Below are positions 57,745 to 64,000 of a stretch of DNA of 64,000 bases, one piece after another. The position numbers and the translations under genes are program-made. Positions within the stretch are counted from its first letter, which is position 1; the number at the start of each line of letters is the position of its first letter. The notes beneath the pieces were generated by a model that did no database searches, was not told where the DNA came from, and was given only the letters and a program-made list of their open reading frames with translations. This DNA is from Chloroflexota bacterium (GTDB taxonomy: Bacteria; Chloroflexota; Dehalococcoidia; Tepidiformales; Tepidiformaceae): the NCBI GenBank assembly GCA_026710655.1, contig JAPOQN010000016.1, positions 62,001 to 126,000 on the forward strand. Reading direction: 5' to 3'.

Positions 57745-58665
57745 TTACCCCCGCACCAGTGACGGGATCTCCGCCAGCGCGTCCGCGACGTGGACCCCCG
57801 CGGCCCGCAGCATCGACGCCTTCGCCGCGGCGCTGTCCGCCTCACGCTGCACGAGCGCGCCCGCGTGACCGAAGCGCACGCCCGGCATCTCCGCCATGAA
57901 GTTCCCGGCGATGAAGCTGACAATGCGCAGCCGCGTGCCCGTCCCGGTTTCTGGCGCTCGACTGCTGCGCGCTCGCGTCTGAACGACCTCCACCAGCTCG
58001 GCCTCCATCGCCCCGCCCGGCTCGCTGAAGGTCACGACCGCCTCCGTCTCCGGGTCGGCCTCGAAGAGCGGGAGCAGGCTGGCGAAGGAGGAGCCCGTGA
58101 TCGGGTCGCCGCCGATCGAGATGGCGGTCGAGACGCCGAGTCCGTGCTGCGCCAGCAGGCTCGCGATCTCCGTCGTCATGCCGCCCGAGCGCGACATGAT
58201 GCCGACCGGCCCCGGCACGAAGCTCCGCGCCGTGTCGGCGGCGGGGCCGCCCACGCTCCCCACCTTCGTCTTGCCCGGAGAGATGAGGCCCATGCTGTTC
58301 GGCCCGATGACGCGCACGCCCTCGCGCGCGGCCATCTCGACCACCTGCGCCGCGTCCAGGCGCGGGACGCGCTCCGTCACGATGACGACGAGCGGGATGC
58401 CGTAGGCGATGCACTCGAAGGCCGCGTCGCGCAGCGCTCGCGGGGGCACGGCGATGACGGCCGCGTCCGCCCCGTGCGCCCCGACCGCCTCCCGCACCGT
58501 GTCGTAGACGGGCACCCCGTGCACGTCGCGGCCACCCCGCCCGGGCGTGACGCCCGCCACCACCTGACCGCCGTAGTCGAGCGTGTCGCGCGTGAAGGAG
58601 ACGGCCTCGCGCCCCGTGATGCCGAGCACGAGGATTCGCGTCGACTCGTCGATGAGGATGCTCAC
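57745..58665 (-). CDS. Succinyl-CoA-synthetase α-like CoA ligase subunit
   Basis: 306 residues of the SucD family. ILVLGITGREAVSFTRDTLDYGGQVVAGVTPGRGG (CoA-binding), VPPRALRDAAFECIAYGIPLVVIVTE, VIGPNSMGLISPGKTKVG, VGIMSRSGGMTTEIASLL, SIGGDPITGSSF, and the phospho-His in RFGHAGALVQ. The β subunit (SucC) is not next to it. The GTG start at 58665 overlaps the alkA-like stop (GTGA). The region is intact and of usual length. Confidence 0.9.
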   Translation of the reverse strand: MSILIDESTRILVLGITGREAVSFTRDTLDYGGQVVAGVTPGRGGRDVHGVPVYDTVREAVGAHGADAAVIAVPPRALRDAAFECIAYGIPLVVIVTERVPRLDAAQVVEMAAREGVRVIGPNSMGLISPGKTKVGSVGGPAADTARSFVPGPVGIMSRSGGMTTEIASLLAQHGLGVSTAISIGGDPITGSSFASLLPLFEADPETEAVVTFSEPGGAMEAELVEVVQTRARSSRAPETGTGTRLRIVSFIAGNFMAEMPGVRFGHAGALVQREADSAAAKASMLRAAGVHVADALAEIPSLVRG

Positions 58666-59327
58666 GCCGGTTCCCCCAGGGGCAGGATCACGTCCTCGCT
58701 GCGCCACAGGTACCAGCAGGCGACGGTCGCCCAGGGGTGCCAGGGCGCCCCGATGCGCTCGATCTCCTCCGGCCCCGGCGGCGCCTCGAGGCCATAGAGG
58801 CGCATCATCGCGCGGTTCAGGCCGACGTCGGCGGTGGGCAGCACGTCCGGTCGCCCGAGATGGAACATCAGGAACATCTGCGCCGTCCAGCGACCGATGC
58901 CGCGCACGGGCAGCAGGTGCGCGATCACCTCCTCGTCGCTCCACTCCCCGAAGCGTTCGACGCTGAGCGCTCCCTCGGCGAAGTGCGCGGCGAGGTCCCG
59001 CAGTGCCGCCGACTTCTGCCGCGACACCCCGGACGCGCGCATGGCCTCGTCGTCGGTCGCCAGCACCTCGCCGGGCTCGGGGAAGAAGCCGTCCACGGCA
59101 TCCTCGGCGGTCGCGCCCTCGCGGAAGAGCGCCACGAAGCGCCCTAGGATGGTGCTCGCCGCCTTCCCGCTGAGCTGCTGGAAGATGATCGAGCGGGCCA
59201 GCGCCTGGAACGCCGTCGGTGAGGGGTCGCGCAGGCGCGGCGGTCCCACCGCCTCGATGACCATCGCCATCACCGGGTCTGCCTGCCGCAGGTGAGCCAC
59301 CGCCCGTTCCGTATCGATAATTGCCAC
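58662..59327 (-). CDS. DNA-3-methyladenine glycosylase II-like HhH-GPD protein
   Basis: 221 residues of the AlkA/HhH-GPD superfamily: FQALARSIIFQQLSGKAASTILGRFV, HLLPVRGIGRWTAQMFLMFHLGRPDVLPTADVGLNRAM with the hairpin (VRGIGRWTA) and catalytic Asp. Removes alkylated bases. GTG 59327 is set by TACCTT (59334–59339) six bases upstream; the longer frame is Gly/Ala filler. Confidence 0.9.
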   Translation of the reverse strand: MAIIDTERAVAHLRQADPVMAMVIEAVGPPRLRDPSPTAFQALARSIIFQQLSGKAASTILGRFVALFREGATAEDAVDGFFPEPGEVLATDDEAMRASGVSRQKSAALRDLAAHFAEGALSVERFGEWSDEEVIAHLLPVRGIGRWTAQMFLMFHLGRPDVLPTADVGLNRAMMRLYGLEAPPGPEEIERIGAPWHPWATVACWYLWRSEDVILPLGEPA

Positions 59328-59333
59328 GGAGGC

Positions 59334-59339
59334 AAGGTA
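59334..59339 (-). promoter_or_regulatory. −10 element of the AlkA-like gene
   Basis: Minus-strand TACCTT, spacer 6, GTG 59327. Confidence 0.6.
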
Positions 59340-59362
59340 GCGGCTGCCGGGTGCAGGCGCGA

Positions 59363-59701
59363 CTAGCCCACCCCCGCCCGCCTCAACACCGGCCCCGGCG
59401 CCCGCCGCCTCCACGAGTCGCGCAGCACCTCCCCCAACTCCTCCCGGTCGACCGCCGCGATGCGCACCTGCACCATCGGGTGCTTGTCGTAGTGGGGCGT
59501 CCAGAAGAACTTCTCGGGCTCCGTTTGCGCGAGCGCCTCGCGCTCATCCGTGTCGACCCACACCACCAGCGACTCGCCGTCCTGGTGCAGCCGCGCGAAG
59601 AGCCGGTCGCCCACGCGGTAGCCGGGTGTGCCGTACGACGGCTTCTCCGCCGTCTCCGGCAGGGCGAGTGCGAGTTCGCGAACGTCGTCGGGTGTGGCCA
59701 C
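59363..59701 (-). CDS. MmcQ/YjbR-family protein
   Basis: 112 residues: TPDDVRELALALPETAEKPSYGTPGYRVGDRLFARLH … LVVWVDTDEREAL … FFWTPHYDKHPMVQVRIAAVD. CyaY-like α/β fold, probably DNA-binding, function unknown. GTG 59701 is leaderless (TACGAT 59709–59714, spacer 7). Upstream in-frame codons are not conserved sequence. Confidence 0.88.
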   Translation of the reverse strand: MATPDDVRELALALPETAEKPSYGTPGYRVGDRLFARLHQDGESLVVWVDTDEREALAQTEPEKFFWTPHYDKHPMVQVRIAAVDREELGEVLRDSWRRRAPGPVLRRAGVG

Positions 59702-59762
59702 GGCGCGAATCGTACCCGCTCGGTACACTCCGGCGGCGGCAGGCATCGGGAGGCGCCCCGGC

Positions 59763-60503
59763 ATGAACCTCGAAGGGAAGACCGCGCTCGTCACGGGCGG
59801 TTCGCGTGGCATCGGCTATGCCATCGCGGAGGCGTTTGTGGGCGGGGGCGCGCGCGTCGTCATCAGCGCGCGCGGCAAGGAGGCCCTCGACGACGCCGCC
59901 AGGCGCCTCGGGCCGAACGCCATCGCCATCCCCTGCGACATCTCCGACCCCGAAGCCGTCCGCGCCCTCGTCGCTGACGCCAGCCGCCTCGGGCTCGTCG
60001 ACGTGCTCGTGAACAACGCCGGCATCAGCCCCTTCTACAAGCGCGTCGAGCACACAACCGCCGAGGACCTCGACCAGCTCATGGGGGTCAACCTGCGCGG
60101 GGCCTGGTGCTGCAGCATCGAGGTGGCGACGCGCCTCTTCGAGGCGGAGCAGCCGGGCAGCATCATCAACGTCAGCTCCATGCTCGGCATCCACCCCGAC
60201 GAGCGCCAGGGTGCCTACGGCGTCACCAAGGCGGGGTTGATCCACATGGCGAAGGTGTTCGCGCTCGAGTGGGCCGACCGGGGCGTGCGCGTAAACGCGC
60301 TCGCGCCCGGCTGGACCGAGAGCGACCTGACCGGCGCCCTCTTCGAGAGCCGCCACGGACCCCGCCTCAAAGGCGATGTGCCCCTCGGGCGCTTCGCCAC
60401 CCCGGAGGACACCGCCGGCGCCGCCCTCTACCTCGCCAGCGACGCCAGCAGCTACGTCACCGGCGCCGTCCTCACCATCGACGGCGGACGTTCCCTCCGG
60501 TAG
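59763..60503 (+). CDS. Short-chain dehydrogenase/reductase (FabG-like)
   Basis: 246 residues. NAD(P) loop VTGGSRGIG (~10–18), NNAG motif VLVNNAGISP, catalytic Ser in INVSSMLG, Y-x-x-x-K in AYGVTKAG, and the C-terminal GAVLTIDGGRSL. Cytosolic ketoacyl/alcohol oxidoreductase. GGGAGG before ATG 59763, with a TACACT −10 ~40 bases upstream. Confidence 0.92.
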   Translation: MNLEGKTALVTGGSRGIGYAIAEAFVGGGARVVISARGKEALDDAARRLGPNAIAIPCDISDPEAVRALVADASRLGLVDVLVNNAGISPFYKRVEHTTAEDLDQLMGVNLRGAWCCSIEVATRLFEAEQPGSIINVSSMLGIHPDERQGAYGVTKAGLIHMAKVFALEWADRGVRVNALAPGWTESDLTGALFESRHGPRLKGDVPLGRFATPEDTAGAALYLASDASSYVTGAVLTIDGGRSLR

Positions 60504-60537
60504 AATATCTGTTCTACCCGGACGCAGGAGGCGCCGC

Positions 60538-61458
60538 GTGAATCAGCTCGATCCCGAGGCGCGTGACCGCGCCATCGCATTCGTCCTGGAACGCGCCCTC
60601 CCCCTCGACCGTGCCCTCTGCCGCCACCACCACCTCGGCGGCGATATGAAGGGCGTGCTCGACGAAGTAGCCGCCCTCCAGAACCCCGACGGCGGCTTCC
60701 ACGGCATGGAGCCCGACTTCCAGGACGAGGCCTCCTCGGTACTGTGTACGCTGCGGGCGCTGGAGATCCTGTGGGAGCTCGGCGGTGGCCCCGACTCCGT
60801 CAGTGCCCGCGCTGTCGGCAAGCTCCGCGCGGCCTACGTGCCCGGCTGGCGCTCCTGGCCGCTCGTTCCCCGCCACGACAACAGCGCTCCCCACGCCCCC
60901 TGGTGGAACTGGTCCGAGGAGTTCGATGAAGGCTGGGGCTTCTTCGCCGACAACCCCCGCCCCTCCGTGGTCGCCACCCTGCACGCCTTCTCCCGCCACG
61001 TCGATGCCGCCTTCCTTAAGCAGATGACGGAAGTCGTGGTCGAGCGCACCGCTGAAGTGGATGCCGCCACGGTCCAGAAGGACGCCATCGAGTGCTACAT
61101 CCGCTTCGCCACCGGCCCGGCCGTCCCCAGCGCCGCGCGCGAGGCCGTGCTGGCCCGCCTGCCCGAGTTCGTCGAGGCAGCGCTCGTCACCGACACCGCC
61201 CAGTGGGGCGGCTACGGCCTCCAACCGCTCGACATCGTCGACGAGCCCTCCTCGCCCCTCTACACCCCCTTCCGCGAGCACATCGATCGCCACCTCGACC
61301 ACGTGGTCGAGACGCAAGGCGAGGACGGCGCCTGGGCGCCGAACTGGAGTTGGAGGGGCCAGTTCCCCGAGGCCTGGGAGCAGGCCGAGTTCGCCTGGAA
61401 GGGCGTCATCACCGTGAAGCGCCTCCGCCAGCTCGCCGCCTTCGGGCGGGTCGCCTAG
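60538..61458 (+). CDS. Terpenoid-cyclase-toroid-like protein
   Basis: 306 residues, mostly helical with QW-like repeats: LQNPDGGFHGMEPDFQ (~50) and GEDGAWAPNWSWRG (~265), the prenyltransferase/squalene-oxidase α/α barrel pattern. No DxDD or DCTAE motif, so catalysis is unclear; it may bind a hydrophobic ligand. GTG 60538 with CAGGAGG upstream; TAGAAT at 60501–60506 is a possible −10 overlapping the SDR stop. Confidence 0.7.
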   Translation: MNQLDPEARDRAIAFVLERALPLDRALCRHHHLGGDMKGVLDEVAALQNPDGGFHGMEPDFQDEASSVLCTLRALEILWELGGGPDSVSARAVGKLRAAYVPGWRSWPLVPRHDNSAPHAPWWNWSEEFDEGWGFFADNPRPSVVATLHAFSRHVDAAFLKQMTEVVVERTAEVDAATVQKDAIECYIRFATGPAVPSAAREAVLARLPEFVEAALVTDTAQWGGYGLQPLDIVDEPSSPLYTPFREHIDRHLDHVVETQGEDGAWAPNWSWRGQFPEAWEQAEFAWKGVITVKRLRQLAAFGRVA

Positions 61459-61539
61459 CCGCGGGCCACCCCCGCTTCCCCTCGACCGACCCGTGGGCCA
61501 AGATCGCGGGGCCGCCGGCAGGGCGGCCTGGAGGCACCC

Positions 61540-62301
61540 GTGTCGAAACCCGTCGCCCTCATTACCGGCGCAAGCCGCGGCATCGGCAAGCAGCTCGCCA
61601 TCGACCTAGCAGCCGACGGCTACGACCTCGTCGTCTGCGCCCGCTCCACCGCCGACTCCCCGGCGAAGCTGCCAGGCACGATCGACGAGACCGCCGAGCT
61701 CGCCCGCGAGCAGGGCGCGGACGTGCTCGTCGCCCCCCTCGATGTGCGCGACGAGGAGGCGGTCGCCGCCCTCGCCGACACCGTCTACGAGCGCTTCGGA
61801 CGCTGCGACCTGATCGTCAACAACGCCGCCATCGGCGTCCCCGGGGCCACCCTCGAGAACTCGACCAAACGCTGGCGGCTGGCCACCGACATCAACATCC
61901 ACGGCCCCTTCTACCTCACCTACTACTTCTGCCCGCGCATGCGCGAGGCGGGCGAGGGCCGCGTCATCAACATCTCCTCGGGCGCCTCCGTGAACCCCGG
62001 GTTCCGCCGCATCAGCTACACGACCACGAAGCGCGCGCTCGAAGCCATGACCGAGGGCTTCGCTGTCGAGCTCGAAGGCTCCGTCGCCGTGAACTGCATC
62101 CGCCTCGAGCTCGGCGTCTGGACCGAGGGCTACGCCTTCACCCTCGGCGACGTCGACCGCTCCGACTTCGAGGACCCGGTCATCATGTCCGATGCCGTCC
62201 TCTGGATGGCGAAGCAGCCGCTCGACTACACCGGCCAGGTCGTGACCATTGCCGACCTGCGCGAGCAGGGCGCCGTCCGCCCGAAGACGACGGCGGGATA
62301 G
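61540..62301 (+). CDS. Short-chain dehydrogenase/reductase
   Basis: 253 residues: LITGASRGIGKQLA (~8–21), VNNAAIGVPG, NISSGASVN (Ser), SYTTTKRALE (Tyr, Lys). An insertion after the first β–α unit (STADSPAKLPGTIDETAEL) is typical of SDRs acting on acyl-CoA or steroid-like substrates. GTG 61540 follows TGGAGG. Between the cyclase-like and the acyl-CoA dehydrogenase genes, so perhaps one lipid-degradation group. Confidence 0.9.
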   Translation: MSKPVALITGASRGIGKQLAIDLAADGYDLVVCARSTADSPAKLPGTIDETAELAREQGADVLVAPLDVRDEEAVAALADTVYERFGRCDLIVNNAAIGVPGATLENSTKRWRLATDINIHGPFYLTYYFCPRMREAGEGRVINISSGASVNPGFRRISYTTTKRALEAMTEGFAVELEGSVAVNCIRLELGVWTEGYAFTLGDVDRSDFEDPVIMSDAVLWMAKQPLDYTGQVVTIADLREQGAVRPKTTAG

Positions 62302-62364
62302 GCGCGGGGCCCCGCCGCCCGCTCCCTGCTAGACTCGCCGCACTTCCTTCCTGGAGTCCCCGCC

Positions 62365-63540
62365 ATGCGCTTCACCCACGAGAGCGACGTCGAGTCCTTC
62401 CGCGACGAAGTCAGGCAGTTCATCGCCGATGAGCTTCCCACCGAAGAAGAGCGGCTGGAACGCTCCCTGCGGGGCGGCTTCGAGACGAACGAGGAAGAGT
62501 ACGACTACACGATGGGTTTCCAGAAGAAGCTCGCGGACCGCGGCTGGCTCGCCATGGCCTGGCCCGAGGAGTACGGCGGCGGTGGCGCCTCGCACATGCG
62601 CCAGCTCATCTACAACGAGGAGATGTCCTACGCGGGCGCGCCCGTGGGGAACATGGGCATCGCCTGGGTCGGCCCCTCCCTCATGCTCTACGGCACCGAG
62701 GAGCAGAAGCGCACCTACATCCCGCCCATCACCAGCGCCGAACAGTGGTGGTGCACCCTCTACAGCGAGCCGGGCGCCGGCAGCGACCTCGCCTCCCTGC
62801 AGACGAGCGCTACGCGTGATGGCGACGACTACGTGATCAACGGCCAGAAGATCTGGACATCCGGCGGCCACCTCGCCGACTGGGGCTGGCTGGCCGCCCG
62901 CACCGACCCCGACGCCCCCAAGCACAAGGGCATCTCCCTGCTCATGCTCGACATGAAGTCGCCCGGAATCACGGTGCGGCCACTGATTAACATGGGCGAC
63001 CAGCACAGCTTCAACGAGGTCTTCTTCGAGGACGTGCGCGTTCCCGTCGAGCAGCGCGTGGGCGAGGAGAACCGTGGCTGGTACCACCTCGCCGTCGCCC
63101 TCGACTTCGAGCGCAGCGGCATCGGGGCCTACTCCGTCGGCCGCCGCAACGTCGAACGGCTGACCCGCATCGCGGAGGAGAACCGGGACCTCTGGGGCCA
63201 CCGCAAGGGCGTCCGCTACGAGCTCGCCGACCGCATGGTCGAGGTGAACGTGGGCACGTTCCTCGCCTATCGCGTCGCCACGATGCAGGCCCAGGGACAG
63301 GTGCCGAACCACGAGGCGAGCGCCAGCAAGCTCTTCGGCAGCGAGCTTGGCCAGCGCATCGCCCTCACGGGCATGCACGTCCTGGGCATGGTGGGCCAGC
63401 TGCGCGGCGACTCCTCGCGCGTCGAGATCGACCAGGCGCAGGCCTACCTCGGGTCCGCAGCGGGCACGATCGCGGCGGGCACGAGCGAGATCCAGCGCAA
63501 CATCATGGCCACCCGCGGCCTCGGCCTCCCCAGGGGGTAG
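62365..63540 (+). CDS. Acyl-CoA dehydrogenase
   Basis: 391 residues, FAD flavoprotein. WLAMAWPEEYGGGG (N-terminal), YSEPGAGSDLASLQTSATRDGDDYVINGQKIWTSG (FAD/substrate signature), and C-terminal GTIAAGTSEIQRNIMATRGLGLP (second signature). The catalytic Glu position is not clear by eye, as in FadE17–34-like steroid/branched acyl enzymes. GGAG before ATG; TAGACT −10 ~30 bases upstream. Confidence 0.93.
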   Translation: MRFTHESDVESFRDEVRQFIADELPTEEERLERSLRGGFETNEEEYDYTMGFQKKLADRGWLAMAWPEEYGGGGASHMRQLIYNEEMSYAGAPVGNMGIAWVGPSLMLYGTEEQKRTYIPPITSAEQWWCTLYSEPGAGSDLASLQTSATRDGDDYVINGQKIWTSGGHLADWGWLAARTDPDAPKHKGISLLMLDMKSPGITVRPLINMGDQHSFNEVFFEDVRVPVEQRVGEENRGWYHLAVALDFERSGIGAYSVGRRNVERLTRIAEENRDLWGHRKGVRYELADRMVEVNVGTFLAYRVATMQAQGQVPNHEASASKLFGSELGQRIALTGMHVLGMVGQLRGDSSRVEIDQAQAYLGSAAGTIAAGTSEIQRNIMATRGLGLPRG

Positions 63541-63545
63541 TAGAG

Positions 63546-63764
63546 ATGACAACGTTCACGGCGTACGTCGAATGGGACGAGGAAGTGCAGCTCTTTGTCG
63601 GGAGTGTCCCCGGCATTCGAGGCGCCCACACTCAGGCTGCCACCCTTGACGAGCTTCGGGACAACCTCCGCGAAGTGCTTGAGTTGCTGGCTGAAGAGGG
63701 TGAGCTCTCTGCTTCCGAGGCCCCTCGTTTTGTGGGGCTTCAGCAACTTGATGTCGCAGTGTGA
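63546..63764 (+). CDS. hicB: HicB-type antitoxin, third locus (short form)
   Basis: 72 residues: FTAYVEWDEEVQLFVGSVPGIRGAHTQAATLDELRDNLREVLELL. Minimal HicB without a DNA-binding tail. It precedes its toxin, unlike the two other loci. ATG is 5 bases after the acyl-CoA dehydrogenase stop. Confidence 0.85.
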   Translation: MTTFTAYVEWDEEVQLFVGSVPGIRGAHTQAATLDELRDNLREVLELLAEEGELSASEAPRFVGLQQLDVAV

Positions 63765-64000
63765 GCCGGATACCCCCTGCCACCTTCCGCGAACTTGACC
63801 GCATCCTGCGGCGGCTGGGCTTCGAGGCGCGCCGTCGCAAGGGTAGCCACGTCTTTTATGGACATGAGGACGGAAGGACGACAACCGTCCCTGATCACCA
63901 GGGGAGGCCGATCGGTCCGGCCCTCATCCGGGACATCCTGAGTGACATCAATCTGACCCGCGAGCAGTACCTGGCGGCGCGGCAGCGGCGGTCCTCGCGC
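63761..64000 (+). CDS. hicA: HicA-type toxin, third locus, 3' end outside window
   Basis: 80 visible codons from GTG 63761, overlapping hicB (GTGA): PPATFRELDRILRRLGFEARRRKGSHVFYGHEDGRTTTVPDH … ALIRDILSDINLTREQYLAARQ. The catalytic G-S-H is intact. The frame is still open at 64000, near where HicA proteins of this type end. Confidence 0.85.
   Translation, partial: MSRIPPATFRELDRILRRLGFEARRRKGSHVFYGHEDGRTTTVPDHQGRPIGPALIRDILSDINLTREQYLAARQRRSSR

Noticed and set aside
1..64000. CRISPR array or tRNA/rRNA genes
   Set aside because: No regularly spaced direct repeats of array type, no T-arm GGTTCGANNCC with matching acceptor stem, and no rRNA core motifs were seen. A tRNA scan would be needed for certainty.

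Overview
The window is one continuous, very G+C-rich (roughly two thirds G+C by eye), densely coded bacterial segment. The mix of genes points to Chloroflexota (Dehalococcoidia or a relative) more than any other phylum. The evidence is a jag–pfkB-like–parA–parB block as near a replication origin, an F420-type luciferase-fold oxidoreductase, an ECF sigma factor with a DUF5667-like Pro/Thr-rich membrane partner, PTPT-type stalks on several surface proteins, and TANNNT promoters lying directly on start codons. An actinobacterium is not formally excluded. No rRNA, tRNA or CRISPR array was found.

Layout. 0–3.8 kb: Jag RNA-binding protein (5' cut), PfkB kinase, ParA/ParB, RidA. 3.9–6.5 kb: orphan HigA, a TIGR01777/SRPBCC pair, and a two-gene aspartic-protease module followed by a decayed echo of the SRPBCC gene end. 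6.6–13 kb: lysA, moaC, HAD phosphatase, CapA lipoprotein, radC, LysM protein. 13–16.2 kb: a phage-type head–tail adaptor, an odd response regulator, a ClpS-like gene and a phage portal. 16.3–28.3 kb: NYN ribonuclease, pyrG, ECF sigma/anti-sigma pair, secreted subtilase, SpoU methyltransferase, a phosphatase-like/β-propeller sensor and an LLM oxidoreductase. 28.4–32.9 kb: two tiny phage-like ORFs, hicAB, MBL hydrolase, a frameshifted NYN paralogue between inverted repeats, folE, an acyltransferase and a VapB remnant. 32.9–41.5 kb: an MshA-like glycosyltransferase with a PIG-L deacetylase, purM, amt–glnB–glnA and a Ca2+/cation antiporter. 41.5–43.7 kb: a lower-G+C insertion with a TOPRIM protein, a broken HigA and a degenerate second copy of the glnA tail and terminator. 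43.7–49 kb: nitroreductase, GNAT, thiolase, coiled-coil protein, rpiB, lysC. 49.2–51.6 kb: phage major capsid protein divergent from terminase large subunit. 51.6–64 kb: a second hicAB, membrane paralogues, clpS, ADP-forming acyl-CoA ligase parts, lipA, alkA, two SDRs, acyl-CoA dehydrogenase and a third hicBA cut by the window end.

Themes. (1) At least 23 genes carry a TANNNT-like hexamer 6–9 bases before the start codon, implying extensive leaderless transcription; this also fixes many GTG starts. (2) Four apparently intact phage head-morphogenesis genes are scattered among housekeeping genes over 38 kb with host-like composition and no integrase, replication or lysis genes, which suggests a gene-transfer-agent-like or dismantled head locus. 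(3) Toxin–antitoxin modules and their debris are common: three hicAB, orphan higA, truncated higA, vapB remnant. (4) The nitrogen cluster lacks the tyrosines that are covalently modified in both PII and glutamine synthetase elsewhere. (5) Short duplications (SRPBCC tail, glnA tail plus terminator, a repeated leader, a REP-like 35-mer) mark recombination scars.
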